DNA of 64,000 nt from Cedecea neteri (GCF_000758305.1 NZ_CP009458.1:2542001-2606000), one strand, 5' to 3'. Positions 18,428 to 26,669 are shown, numbered from the stretch's first letter. The notes: generated by a model not told the origin, from the letters alone. Numbers and translations are program-made.

Positions 18428-18894
18428 TGGCCGTAAATATTGATGTTTTGATTACGTACCTTGGTAAAAGTTATAAAGATATACGTGAAGCCAATCTTAT
18501 ACCTTATAGCACTGAACCAAAGGGGCATTCAGGCTCCCCGACAATAAGTTTAGACATGGTAAAAGAAGGTGTATTTCTATCATTTTTACGTAGAAATAAA
18601 ATTCTGAAAGAAATTACGCTATATATTCAGAGAGATGATGACAGTGATTGGCTTTTCCCAAATGATTTGCCTGCGCCACTACAGCACAAAATGTCGAGAG
18701 AATGGATTATGACCACATTTGGGCAACCAGCAGGAAGTGTAGGGCCAAGAAAAATTCTTAGACATTCATTAGGGTGGGTTGATAAATATCAATTAAATAA
18801 TACGGATATCCCAATTACTATGCAAATTAATTATGATCTTAGTAACTTTGTCATAGAAGTTTCTTATATCATTACATCTGAACTACGCTGGTAG
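18427..18894 (+). CDS. Immunity protein, DUF6392-like
   Basis: The 155-residue protein resembles the DUF6392 proteins that accompany S-type-pyocin toxins. Hallmarks are the LGKSYKDI start, SLDMVKEGVFLSF, a conserved QRDDDSDWLFPNDLP segment, and the terminal TSELRW. It starts inside the toxin stop codon (TAATG), the usual toxin-immunity coupling. It should bind and block the nuclease tip in the cytoplasm. The region is AT-rich like the toxin tip. Confidence 0.75.
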   Translation: MAVNIDVLITYLGKSYKDIREANLIPYSTEPKGHSGSPTISLDMVKEGVFLSFLRRNKILKEITLYIQRDDDSDWLFPNDLPAPLQHKMSREWIMTTFGQPAGSVGPRKILRHSLGWVDKYQLNNTDIPITMQINYDLSNFVIEVSYIITSELRW

Positions 18895-18979
18895 CTATTT
18901 TACAAATGTAAAGCCATGGGGTTTATTTTTGTGTGGTGCTTTATTTCTTATTGTTGTGGGGTTAATAAAAGGGATTTTT

Positions 18980-19198
18980 ATGATAAAGCTGATAAGATTT
19001 TTGCATTTACTGATCTATGTAACTCAGACTTGTTTTTTTATTTATGTTGTGTCTTTTTTAGATCTAAGAGGTGGCATTGGCGTCCTTATATTACTTGGTG
19101 TTTATCTCTTAATATATTTATGGCTAGTTGGGAAAACGGCAATAGTTGTGCGAGGTATAATACGTTATTATCGTAGTAGGTCTCGATTGCATAAATAA
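18980..19198 (+). CDS. Small two-helix membrane protein, unknown function
   Basis: The 72-residue protein consists of two strongly hydrophobic helices (about residues 6-27 and 32-52) followed by a basic tail (RGIIRYYRSRSRLHK). The ATG chosen has GGGA six bases upstream; a TTG at 18929 would add 17 residues without a good site. It sits just after the toxin/immunity pair in the same AT-rich DNA. It may be a leftover or second immunity protein, but I recognise no family. Confidence 0.5.
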   Translation: MIKLIRFLHLLIYVTQTCFFIYVVSFLDLRGGIGVLILLGVYLLIYLWLVGKTAIVVRGIIRYYRSRSRLHK

Positions 19199-19350
19199 AA
19201 ATACCATAACATTAATAATGTTGAACGTCCTTTTTCAAGGCGTTTTAGAAATTTTGTGTCATTCCAATAATATGCAGTCTAAAAGGAATGGCACATGCCT
19301 CTTCGATTTCGACAAAGCACTTCCAGAATACATGCATCTATAAATTATCA

Positions 19351-19381
19351 CCCTCTGAAATTATTCTTTAATTTCAGAGGG
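19351..19381. other. Perfect 12-bp inverted repeat
   Basis: CCCTCTGAAATT and AATTTCAGAGGG flank a seven-base loop in the gap before the secreted protein gene. No uridine run follows on either strand, so it may be an operator or an RNA hairpin rather than a terminator. Confidence 0.5.
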
Positions 19382-19446
19382 ACGCTGAATAAAGTTATTC
19401 TTTGCGCTGCCGATAAATATCGTACCCCTATAAACGGAGCTTTAAA

Positions 19447-19830
19447 ATGAAAAAACTCCTGCTTATTCCACTGATCTTTAGTTCCTCCGTATATGCAGCA
19501 GATATTGATGTCGGCCAAATTTGCAAAGCTTCAGCGGCGGCTATGTTTGGTCGCGATCACAAAATCATGAAGCTGGATAAAGTTGAGTCAGGCATTGCCT
19601 ATGTGCATTACTTCAGGCAGAACGATAACACCCGCTGGGGTATCAAGTGCAAACTGATTGGCAACCAAGTAATGTGGGCGTCGGATAATCCTGACAGTAT
19701 TGGCCGCTGGCGTGACGATCCTTTAGATAGCGTCGTAACGTATTCAGTTGAAGGAAAGAAATTAACTATCACCGAAACCTATGGTGATGGTTCTGCCAGC
19801 AAAAACTCATACCCAATAAAACAGCTTTAA
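19447..19830 (+). CDS. Small secreted protein of unknown function
   Basis: The 127-residue protein has a clear signal peptide (MKKLLLIPLIFSSSVYA, cleavage near residue 18). The mature domain carries two cysteines (QICKAS, WGIKCKL), probably a disulfide, and many charged residues. I do not recognise the family. It has its own gap and ribosome site (GGAG) and no hrp box. It is located between the toxin module and the lytic transglycosylase gene; a periplasmic role is likely. Confidence 0.6.
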   Translation: MKKLLLIPLIFSSSVYAADIDVGQICKASAAAMFGRDHKIMKLDKVESGIAYVHYFRQNDNTRWGIKCKLIGNQVMWASDNPDSIGRWRDDPLDSVVTYSVEGKKLTITETYGDGSASKNSYPIKQL

Positions 19831-19894
19831 TAAATCACTCATGCTTTCTCAAAGAAGAATTATTCCCTGACGAGAAAGCCTGCATACGGATATT

Positions 19895-20395
19895 TTATCC
19901 CTTAGCAGCCTCGTTGCTGGCAAACAGATCTTCTTCGCGCCGCGAGGGCTGCTGCTTTTGCAGGATCTTGTAGATACGCTGGACGTCATCGGCATAGCGC
20001 TGGCGAAGCTGGTGGCGCTTTTCCGACGGGCCGGTATTGTACATGCCGACAGTATTCCAGGAGCGGCCATACTGACGGAACAGTCCGTGTAAAACCCATG
20101 CGCCGGTGGCGATGCAGGTACAGGGATCGTGCAGCAGGTTGTCACGCGTCACGCCCAGTTGCTTCAGCCGCCCAAAATGCACGCTGTTCACCTGCATCAT
20201 GCACACATCTTCGGTGTGGTTTGAATTAGCGGCGTTCACCGACGAGAGGCTAAATTTCGACTCTTTCCAGGCGATGGCCTCCAGCAATGCCGGGGCAATC
20301 CCAAAGGCATGTCCCACTCGGGTAAAGCATTCGGCCTGCGCGAGGGCCGGAAGGCTGAGCAGTAAAAGTCCCCAGCGCCACTGTTTGGTCTGCAT
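19895..20395 (-). CDS. Type III-associated lytic transglycosylase (IagB/HrpH-like)
   Basis: The 166-residue protein has a signal peptide (cleavage near ALAQA, residue 21) and a goose-type lysozyme SLT domain: AIAWKESKF with catalytic Glu45, then DVCMMQVNS and the GMYNTGPS loop. Such enzymes open peptidoglycan so that the secretion apparatus can pass through the wall. The ATG follows a GAGGAG site, and an exact hrp box lies 31 bp upstream. It is divergent from the harpin-transglycosylase gene and shares its promoter region. Confidence 0.88.
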   Translation of the reverse strand: MQTKQWRWGLLLLSLPALAQAECFTRVGHAFGIAPALLEAIAWKESKFSLSSVNAANSNHTEDVCMMQVNSVHFGRLKQLGVTRDNLLHDPCTCIATGAWVLHGLFRQYGRSWNTVGMYNTGPSEKRHQLRQRYADDVQRIYKILQKQQPSRREEDLFASNEAAKG

Positions 20396-20425
20396 CGCGT
20401 TATCTCCTCTGGTTCTTACAGGCAA

Positions 20426-20453
20426 TGTGTGGCGAAAAGCGCGCCTGGGTTCC
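20426..20453 (-). promoter_or_regulatory. hrp box of the lytic transglycosylase gene
   Basis: Read on the minus strand it is GGAACC-N15-CCACACA, a full match to the HrpL consensus, ending 31 bp before the start codon. Confidence 0.92.
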
Positions 20454-20470
20454 CATTTTTTGCCACATAA

Positions 20471-20498
20471 GGAACTCTTTGACCCTGGCTCTCACTCA
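20471..20498 (+). promoter_or_regulatory. Probable hrp box of the harpin-transglycosylase gene
   Basis: GGAACT-N15-TCACTCA has correct spacing and two departures from the consensus. It is back to back with the box for the divergent transglycosylase and lies 97 bp before the start codon. Confidence 0.65.
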
Positions 20499-20594
20499 GT
20501 TGGACATCCCGGACGTGGGTAAAACTAAGCGTCATTGCGCGGTTAAGCGGCGGCCGGTTATTGCTACTGGGTATCACTTAGGGGAGTGTGTTGT

Positions 20595-21620
20595 ATGCAG
20601 ATATCATCAGGACCGGGTGGGTTCTCACCTCTTTTGCCGGAAAACCAATTTCCAGGCCTGGACGGGGCGTCACCTGACTCACAGAACGGCAGTAACAGCA
20701 TTACCGCCAAACTGCTGCTGAATAACGGCGGGAACACGCTGGCTATCCCGCTGGCGCTGAACTTTGCCAACACGGGTGCGGCGGACAAGCCTTCGGCGAT
20801 TAACTTTGGCGACTCACCGGCCAGTAATAACAGCCCGGCAACGAACCCGGCGAATGCTTCATCAAGCAGCGGCAGCGGTTCCGCCGACAGCATGATGCAG
20901 GAACTCCAGCAGATGCTGCAGCAGTTCCTGAAAGAGCTGATGCAGCTCTTCCACATGAACACCGGGCAAAGTAAAGGCGACGATGATTCCTCTTCACCGG
21001 CGAGCGGTATTGGTTCCGGCTCAGGCTCAGGTTCTGGTATGGACAGCGGCAGCAGCGATGGTGCTGGCGATGCTGGCCGCCCGCTGAATAACCTTGCGGC
21101 CGCGCCTTCCGGCGGTCCGTCTGGTGCATCGGGGCCGTCTGCGGATAGCCTGCCGCCGGGCGACACCAGCCTGAAAACAAGCGATCCAACGCTGCAGAAA
21201 ATTGTTTCCCAGTTCGGCGGGGAATATGAAAAAGCCTCCGCAGAAACCGGCGTTCCGGCCAAGCTTCTGGCTGCGCTGACGATGCAGGAGTCCGGTGGGG
21301 ACGTAAACGCCAAATCCACCAACCCGGGCAACGGCCTGACCGACAGCGGCATGAACCAGATCAACCCGGACACTTACCGGGCGATGCAAAGCAAATACCC
21401 GGACAAGCTCGGCAGCGACATGAACTCACCGGCCAACCAGATCATGTGCTCAGCGCTGATGCTTAAAGAAGGCAAAGAGAAATTCGGCAGCTATGATGCC
21501 GCGCTGCGCGCCTATAACTCCGGCGACGATCAGGTGAACCTGCACAACCTGTCCAGCGTCTCTTTAGGCGACCCTAACTATGTGAATGAAGTGAACAGCC
21601 ATATGGCGAAATTCGCCTGA
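20595..21620 (+). CDS. Harpin-lytic transglycosylase fusion (HopP1-like)
   Basis: The 341-residue hydrophilic protein has two parts. Residues 1-190 are harpin-like, rich in Gly, Ser, Asn and Gln with a Met/Gln helix (SMMQELQQMLQQFLKELMQL) and a GSGSGSGS linker. From about 200 onward there is an SLT transglycosylase domain with catalytic Glu232 (MQESGGD), GMNQINP and a final AYNSGD. Pseudomonas HopP1 has this design and acts as a secreted translocator helper that digests peptidoglycan. There is no signal peptide, consistent with type III export. The ATG at 20595 is preferred over GTG at 20586 because of GGGGAG eight bases before it. Confidence 0.88.
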   Translation: MQISSGPGGFSPLLPENQFPGLDGASPDSQNGSNSITAKLLLNNGGNTLAIPLALNFANTGAADKPSAINFGDSPASNNSPATNPANASSSSGSGSADSMMQELQQMLQQFLKELMQLFHMNTGQSKGDDDSSSPASGIGSGSGSGSGMDSGSSDGAGDAGRPLNNLAAAPSGGPSGASGPSADSLPPGDTSLKTSDPTLQKIVSQFGGEYEKASAETGVPAKLLAALTMQESGGDVNAKSTNPGNGLTDSGMNQINPDTYRAMQSKYPDKLGSDMNSPANQIMCSALMLKEGKEKFGSYDAALRAYNSGDDQVNLHNLSSVSLGDPNYVNEVNSHMAKFA

Positions 21621-21672
21621 TTGTGGAGCGTTAATTTTTACCCGTTGCTTTACAAAATGGGGTAATTCAGTG

Positions 21673-21707
21673 GCCACTTCTTCAAAGAGTAGTGGCTGCT
21701 TTTTTTA
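21673..21707 (+). terminator. Terminator after the harpin-transglycosylase gene
   Basis: GCCACTTCTT pairs with AAGAGTAGTGGC around a short loop, followed by TGC and seven T. Confidence 0.75.
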
Positions 21708-22426
21708 GTTACAAAGCAGTTTATTTCTTTGACAAGCTAAATTGGCGTGATTAATCGCAGTAAGTGCGTCCAGGAATGTTCCCAATTAAACATAAATACT
21801 AAAAGTGAAATATATTTCAAAAAGAAAAGGGTGTTTCCATAGCGATCCCTCAATGTAAATAATCGTAAATATATGTTATCGCCTTTGCGGATTGTGAGGA
21901 AACCCTGTCGGAGAATCCGTCGGGCGTCATGCGTGAGATGGGCAAAAATTCATTTTTTGGTCGCAACGGGGAAAAAAATTAACGACCTGTCTGTATTTAA
22001 TTAATTTATTCATTAAAATCATTTAGTTAATTTAATAATGATATATTTAGATTCTTATTAATACATTTGGAAATATTCAGTAAACCTCACATTTTTTTTC
22101 AGTCGGCCTCACGGAATTAATCTCAATAAACGTTCTCGGCGGAAGATTTTATGACGCCAAAAAAGACCTGCTATCCAGACATCGGAACAGTTGAATCTGT
22201 ATTCCGCTGTAGGGATATTCCTACATGGGGCTAAAATTTTGTCTGATTGTGAAACCGCGGCTCGGTGATAGGTTGTTCCTGCTTCTCATAAACAAAACTC
22301 ATTTATTTAGCGTGCTACCGTATTTTGCTCACGGCGGCAGGCGGCAATTATTTTGTGGTTCACGTTTATGGTTCATAAGTGGGACTCATACGCCAGACCT
22401 TGAATAAGCCAGGCAGCGGGGGATTT
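21708..22426. other. Long AT-rich region upstream of hrpS
   Basis: About 720 bp without a credible gene; short frames such as 22225-22407 lack family resemblance and ribosome sites. No hrp box or sigma54 -24/-12 element was found, so hrpS is probably read from a sigma70 promoter here under control of HrpY, as in Erwinia. A small palindrome (TGTAGG/CCTACA) lies at 22209-22226. Confidence 0.45.
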
Positions 22427-23401
22427 ATGAAAGAAAACAGTTCGAATCATTGGGAGATAAAGCATATTCCGGTCGATATCGATTTGAATATGCCGCGGTC
22501 CGCAGCCGCATTACCCGCGTCTGAAAATGTGCACGACGGGCTGGATATTTGGCTGCAAACGTTAGCCCCTCTGAAGGTTGATTTGGTGCTGGAAGGCGAA
22601 ACGGGCACCGGGAAAGACACCTTTGCGCGTCGTATATACGACCATTCTGGCTGTCGGGGTGCTTTTGTGCCGATTAACTGCGCGGCGATCCCCGAAACCC
22701 TGGCAGAGAGTGAACTGTTTGGCGTGACGGCGGGGGCCTACACCGGCGCGACGCACTCGCGTGCCGGCTATATTGAAAGCGCCAATAATGGCGTCCTGTT
22801 TCTGGATGAAATTGACAGCATGTCGCTGAGCCTGCAGGCCAAGCTGCTGCGGGTATTAGAAACCCGTACCGTGGGGCGCCTTGGCAGCACGCAGTCTATT
22901 TCGCTTAATCTGCGGGTGATTGTGGCCTCGCAAAAGCCCCTTGCCCAGCTTATGGAGCAAAAGCTGTTCCGCCAGGATCTCTTCTTCCGCCTGACGACGG
23001 TCAAAATTTCGCTTCCGGCGCTGCGTGAGCGCGTGGAATGCATTATTCCCCTGTTCCGCCGCTTTGCGCAGGAGTCTGCTATTCGTCTGAATCGCCCGAT
23101 GCCGCCGATGCCGCAGCACCTCAGCGAAGCGCTGTTGATGCACCGCTGGCCGGGGAATATTCGTGAATTAAAAGGCGCTGCCGAACGGTTTGTGCTGGGG
23201 CTGCCGGCCCTGGGGCAGGTCGCGCACCCGGAGATGCGTTCCGTACGGCTGCGCGAACGGCTGCGGCGGATAGAATACAGCCTGATAGAGGATTGCCTCT
23301 CGCGGCATGAAAATCGGGTTGTCAGCGCCGCACATGAATTGGGGATTCCAAGAAGAACGCTGTATCAGAGAATTAAGTCTTTGACCGAAAAGGAAAATTA
23401 A
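22427..23401 (+). CDS. hrpS: Sigma54 enhancer-binding protein HrpS
   Basis: The 324-residue AAA+ activator turns on the sigma54 promoter of hrpL. Visible motifs are Walker A GETGTGKD (57-64), GAYTGA (103-108, the sigma54-contact loop with Tyr for Phe), Walker B VLFLDEID (123-130) and a C-terminal Fis-type helix-turn-helix (RVVSAAHELGIPRRTLYQRIK). It has no receiver domain, as in HrpS and HrpR. Length equals Erwinia HrpS. The ATG at 22427 has a GGGGGA site; the open frame upstream to 22379 is not needed. Only one copy is present, unlike the HrpR/HrpS pair of Pseudomonas. Confidence 0.93.
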   Translation: MKENSSNHWEIKHIPVDIDLNMPRSAAALPASENVHDGLDIWLQTLAPLKVDLVLEGETGTGKDTFARRIYDHSGCRGAFVPINCAAIPETLAESELFGVTAGAYTGATHSRAGYIESANNGVLFLDEIDSMSLSLQAKLLRVLETRTVGRLGSTQSISLNLRVIVASQKPLAQLMEQKLFRQDLFFRLTTVKISLPALRERVECIIPLFRRFAQESAIRLNRPMPPMPQHLSEALLMHRWPGNIRELKGAAERFVLGLPALGQVAHPEMRSVRLRERLRRIEYSLIEDCLSRHENRVVSAAHELGIPRRTLYQRIKSLTEKEN

Positions 23402-23417
23402 TTTTTTAAATTTCTTT

Positions 23418-23445
23418 GGAACTGCCGCTTACGCCGCGCCACTTA
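23418..23445 (+). promoter_or_regulatory. hrp box of the hrpA operon
   Basis: GGAACT-N15-CCACTTA lies 50 bp before the pilin start, giving HrpL control of hrpA-hrpB-hrcJ-hrpD-hrpE. Confidence 0.9.
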
Positions 23446-23495
23446 ATCCGTGAATGACACAACATTTGCTGTTTAATTAACGAGGAGTAAACATC

Positions 23496-23705
23496 ATGGC
23501 ATCAGTAAACACCGGTAACAACGCGGGCGCAAGCAGCAGCCTGGCAGATAGCTTCCAGTCTCAGATGGACTCTATCGAAAACAAATCCATGCAGGATTCT
23601 CTGGACAAAGCTGAACGTGACCGTAAGAACGCCTACGTGTCCGGCTACCAGAACTCCGCCACCACCATGATCAGTTCTCTGGCACAGAACAAAATTTCCT
23701 TCTAA
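23496..23705 (+). CDS. hrpA: Hrp pilus subunit HrpA
   Basis: The 69-residue small, Ser/Asn-rich, cysteine-free pilin has a helical C-terminal half (LDKAERDRKNAYVSGYQNSATTMISSLAQ). It is the extracellular Hrp pilus building block (SctF-like). A strong GAGGAG ribosome site precedes the ATG. Its position first in the operon, behind an hrp box and followed by a large stem-loop, fits very high expression. Confidence 0.92.
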   Translation: MASVNTGNNAGASSSLADSFQSQMDSIENKSMQDSLDKAERDRKNAYVSGYQNSATTMISSLAQNKISF

Positions 23706-23710
23706 TGCTA

Positions 23711-23742
23711 ATCAGGGATTCGCCCCGGCGTGAATCCCTGAT
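23711..23742 (+). other. Stem-loop between hrpA and hrpB
   Basis: ATCAGGGATTC pairs perfectly with GAATCCCTGAT (11 bp, ten-base loop) six bases after the pilin stop. No long uridine run follows, so partial termination or 3' protection of pilin mRNA is likely. It also argues against starting hrpB at 23705. Confidence 0.75.
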
Positions 23743-23770
23743 CTTCTCTTCTGCTGGCGGAAACTCTCTT

Positions 23771-24184
23771 ATGCACATTCTTAATCCTGCGACAGGTATG
23801 CCTTTGCCAGAACCCGAGTCTCTGGGCGTTGCATCCAACCCGGCCACACAGTCTTCTATCCCGTTCGGCAACAACGTCGCGAACCAAAGCGATGCCGCTT
23901 TCTTTTCAGCCGCACTGCAACAGCCGGAAGCGGCCTCGGCAATGGGTGGCGTAGGGGGGAAACCTGCCGCGATGTTTGAAAAAGCCTCCGGCATGTTCAA
24001 GCAAATGGAAGGCGATCAGAAACAGATGAATAACGTGCTGCGTAAAGCCGCGCGCTCCACCGATCCGCTGGTGCTTAACCAGGTGGACGACCAGCTCTCG
24101 AACTATTACCTGGAGAGCATGATGAACGCGAAGATCGTCTCGAAGAGCATTTCGGGGCTCGATAAACTGACCAACCTGCAGTAA
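23771..24184 (+). CDS. hrpB: Type III inner rod protein HrpB (SctI)
   Basis: The 137-residue protein has the SctI pattern. The N-terminal half is variable and Ala/Pro/Asn-rich, followed by helices with QVDDQLSNYYLESMMNAKIVSKSISGLDKLTNLQ, the segment that packs in the needle base. The ATG at 23771 is preferred because the earlier ATG at 23705 would run through the hrpA stem-loop. It lies between hrpA and hrcJ as in other Hrp1 clusters. Confidence 0.88.
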   Translation: MHILNPATGMPLPEPESLGVASNPATQSSIPFGNNVANQSDAAFFSAALQQPEAASAMGGVGGKPAAMFEKASGMFKQMEGDQKQMNNVLRKAARSTDPLVLNQVDDQLSNYYLESMMNAKIVSKSISGLDKLTNLQ

Positions 24185-24190
24185 TCCATC

Positions 24191-24991
24191 ATGCAACGAC
24201 GCTGGCGAAAAATCCTGCAGCCCTGGCTGCTGGTCCTGCTGCTGGCAGGCTGCGACTCACAGGTCATTCTGAATACCGGCCTGACGGAAAACGATGCCAA
24301 TGACATCATTTCCGAACTCTCGAAATACAAGATTGAAGCCGACAAGCAAATTGATAAAACCGGCGTCACCGTACTGGTGGCTCAGGACAATATTGAACGC
24401 TCGGTTCGCATTCTCAACGCCAACGGGTTACCGCATAAAGCGCGGACCAACCTGGGCGAGGTGTTCCAGAAAAACGGCATTATTTCCAGCCCGCTCGAAG
24501 AGCGTGCCCGCTATATCTATGCACTGTCCCAGGAGCTGGAGTCCACGCTTTCACAAATTGACGGCGTGGTGGTGGCTCGGGTGAACGTTGTCCTGCCTGA
24601 GCGCGTGGCGCCCGGTGAACCGGTGCAGCCAGCGTCGGCGTCGGTGTTTATTAAATACACCCCGGAGATGGACCCCGACAGCATTGAGCCGAGGATCCGC
24701 CGCCTGGTTGCCGCGAGTATTCCTGGGCTTTCAGGGAAAAATGACGGAGCGCTGTCCGTGGTGTTTGTTCCCGCTGCGGCCTATCACGACCGCGTGGAAC
24801 TGGTGACCTTAGGGCCTTTCCAGTTGACGCTTTCGCAGTATGCCACGGTCAGAACGCTGTTCTTCTCGCTGATGGGGCTGTTGCTGCTGCTTGGCGGGAT
24901 CTTCACCCTTTTACCGAAATTAAAGGCGATGAAACGCGGCAAAAATTCAGGCTCCACTGAACTGGCCGTTGTGCCCTCCGAGCGGCGGTAA
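24191..24991 (+). CDS. hrcJ: Inner membrane ring lipoprotein HrcJ (SctJ)
   Basis: The 266-residue basal-body ring protein of the YscJ/FliF family has a lipobox LLAGC with lipidated Cys21. The conserved GLTENDANDIISEL and NGLPHKAR..LGEVF segments follow, with one membrane helix near residues 220-243 and a basic tail. It forms the inner-membrane ring with HrpQ. It starts six bases after the hrpB stop. Confidence 0.95.
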   Translation: MQRRWRKILQPWLLVLLLAGCDSQVILNTGLTENDANDIISELSKYKIEADKQIDKTGVTVLVAQDNIERSVRILNANGLPHKARTNLGEVFQKNGIISSPLEERARYIYALSQELESTLSQIDGVVVARVNVVLPERVAPGEPVQPASASVFIKYTPEMDPDSIEPRIRRLVAASIPGLSGKNDGALSVVFVPAAAYHDRVELVTLGPFQLTLSQYATVRTLFFSLMGLLLLLGGIFTLLPKLKAMKRGKNSGSTELAVVPSERR

Positions 24992-24993
24992 CG

Positions 24994-25614
24994 TTGGTGG
25001 TTACCTGGGATAACGCACTGGCGGCGAACTGGCTGCGCTGGTGGCAGGAGGAATTCTGGCGGCAGGCGGATGCCAGCTGGTTCGGGCTGCCCTGGTTCAG
25101 CCTGGACGAGGCGCGACGCCAGAGCCTGATGCTCAAGTCGCCGCAGGCCGTGTCGGCTATGCTGGCGCTGGAAGACTCTCTGCCGGAAACACCTGACGCC
25201 CGCCTGCTGGCCCTGGTTTCGCTTGGCTTGGCCCAGCGCGAAACGCTTTTTGCGCTGGTGGCTGAGGTTTGCCAGCGGGGGAGTGGGGCGGGGCAGCTCT
25301 CGGAACCTCAGCGGATCTGGTGCGAACGGCTAACCCGGGGTTTACGTCCCGGCGTCTGGCTGCCCGCAAGTCTTAGTTTTAGCGAAGAGCCAAATCTCGC
25401 CGTGCTTTGCCTGCTGCGCCCGATTCTAACGCCTGCTGCCTGGCAGCGGCTGCGGCTCAGTTTCCCTCAGCCTGTCATCGCGCAATGTGAAGCGTGGGTA
25501 GCGGATGAACCTGCGCCGCCGCTAAATCGCCTGCAGGCGCTGTGGGAGGGTGCTATCTGGCAGACTCAACGGGCGTTAACGCCGGCGCTGAACGATTTTT
25601 CACGGGAGCAATAA
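24994..25614 (+). CDS. hrpD: Sorting platform protein HrpD (SctK)
   Basis: The 206-residue Leu/Trp-rich soluble protein matches HrpD in place and size between hrcJ and hrpE. SctK proteins link the cytosolic sorting platform to the inner ring. Start choice is open: TTG at 24994 or GTG one codon later, both directly after the hrcJ stop. Sequence conservation in this family is low, so the call rests mainly on order. Confidence 0.82.
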   Translation: MVVTWDNALAANWLRWWQEEFWRQADASWFGLPWFSLDEARRQSLMLKSPQAVSAMLALEDSLPETPDARLLALVSLGLAQRETLFALVAEVCQRGSGAGQLSEPQRIWCERLTRGLRPGVWLPASLSFSEEPNLAVLCLLRPILTPAAWQRLRLSFPQPVIAQCEAWVADEPAPPLNRLQALWEGAIWQTQRALTPALNDFSREQ

Positions 25615-25617
25615 AGC

Positions 25618-26238
25618 ATGTGGATTGGCCGTAAACTCGCCATAGAAGAGGACGCCCAGGTTATCGAAGGCGTGCTGTTGCCTCACTCTGTTTTACAGGA
25701 GCAGCAACAGGCTCAAAGCCTGGTCGAACAGGCCATGCGCAAGAGTGAAGCCCTGCTGGAAGAGGCTCGCCAACAGGCTGAGCAGATGCTCGCCGAAGCG
25801 CAGGCCGACGCTGAACGACTGGCCATCACACGCTGTGAAGAGGCCGAGCGGAATTTCTGGCTGCGGGCCGAGCCCTTTTTTAGCGAATGGCAGGCCGAGC
25901 GGGACGCGCAAAGTGCTGAAATTGTCAGCCAGGCGCAGGCGCTCATCTCGGCCGCGTTCGAACAGCTGTTTGGCGGCCTGAGTGACCAGCAAAAACTCAC
26001 GGCGCTGCTGACGCAGCTCCAGGGTTCAAGCGCCCGTGCAACGGACGTCACGCTGTATCACCCCTCACAGTATGAAGCGCCGCTGGCAAGCTGGCTGGCC
26101 GCTCGCCCTCAGTTAGGCTGGACGCGCTGCGTCGATGATGCGCTGGCGGCCGAAACGCTGCTGTTGCAAACCGCCCAGGGCGAATTCAGCATTAGCTGGG
26201 CTTCGCTCCAGCAGCATTTACTGCGCCTCACCAGCTAA
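25618..26238 (+). CDS. hrpE: ATPase stator HrpE (SctL)
   Basis: The 206-residue FliH/YscL-type protein has a long Glu/Gln/Ala coiled coil (about residues 28-95) that connects the HrcN ATPase to the platform, then a globular C-terminal part with the usual LL.LQT..G.FS..WASLQQ ending. It is the last gene of the hrpA operon, three bases after hrpD. Confidence 0.88.
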   Translation: MWIGRKLAIEEDAQVIEGVLLPHSVLQEQQQAQSLVEQAMRKSEALLEEARQQAEQMLAEAQADAERLAITRCEEAERNFWLRAEPFFSEWQAERDAQSAEIVSQAQALISAAFEQLFGGLSDQQKLTALLTQLQGSSARATDVTLYHPSQYEAPLASWLAARPQLGWTRCVDDALAAETLLLQTAQGEFSISWASLQQHLLRLTS

Positions 26239-26254
26239 CCCACGATAAAAACCA

Positions 26255-26287
26255 TCCCGCCGGGAAGTTAATTTTCCCGGGGCGGGA
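26255..26287 (+). terminator. Stem-loop ending the hrpA operon
   Basis: TCCCGCCGGGAA can pair with TTCCCGG.GCGGGA just after hrpE. Its right arm touches the hrp box of the next operon, and no uridine run follows, so termination may be incomplete. Confidence 0.5.
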
Positions 26288-26312
26288 ACTGCCGCCTTTC
26301 TACCGCCACTTA
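26285..26312 (+). promoter_or_regulatory. hrp box of the hrpF-hrcC-hrpT operon
   Basis: GGAACT-N15-CCACTTA lies 29 bp before hrpF, with the same hexamers as the hrpA box. Confidence 0.9.
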
Positions 26313-26341
26313 TCATGCGATTTCAACGCGAGGAGAAACGT

Positions 26342-26572
26342 ATGAGCAATTCCTTTGATATTCAGCGCAATCTCGACAGCCAGCTGTCTCGTCTGCACCA
26401 CTCGGTTGCCGAGCTGGCACAGAGCACGCTCGGCCAGCCGGCACCAAGCATGGGCGACATGGTGGAATTCAAAAACGCCCTGATGAAAGAGGCGGCGGCG
26501 ACTTTCACCGACAGCCAGCTGGGGTCGCTCAAGCATAGCCTGAGCAAGGAGATTATCGACTCTATCAACTAG
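26342..26572 (+). CDS. hrpF: Hrp protein HrpF
   Basis: The 76-residue helical protein begins MSNSFDIQRNLDSQLSRLHH and holds the place of HrpF at the start of the hrpC operon. Enterobacterial HrpF is a small component needed for secretion; its exact role is not settled. The ATG follows GGAGAAACGT. Confidence 0.85.
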   Translation: MSNSFDIQRNLDSQLSRLHHSVAELAQSTLGQPAPSMGDMVEFKNALMKEAAATFTDSQLGSLKHSLSKEIIDSIN

Positions 26573-26669
26573 TTATGCCGTCGACGGCTTATTCGTAAGC
26601 CGTTGTTTAACACAGTTTATCCCCCTGATGGCTAGCTCATTTGGCCGTCGATTACAGGAGAGTGAGTCG

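Noticed and set aside
22225..22407. Short open frame upstream of hrpS
   Set aside because: No family, no ribosome site, and it overlaps the hrpS leader.
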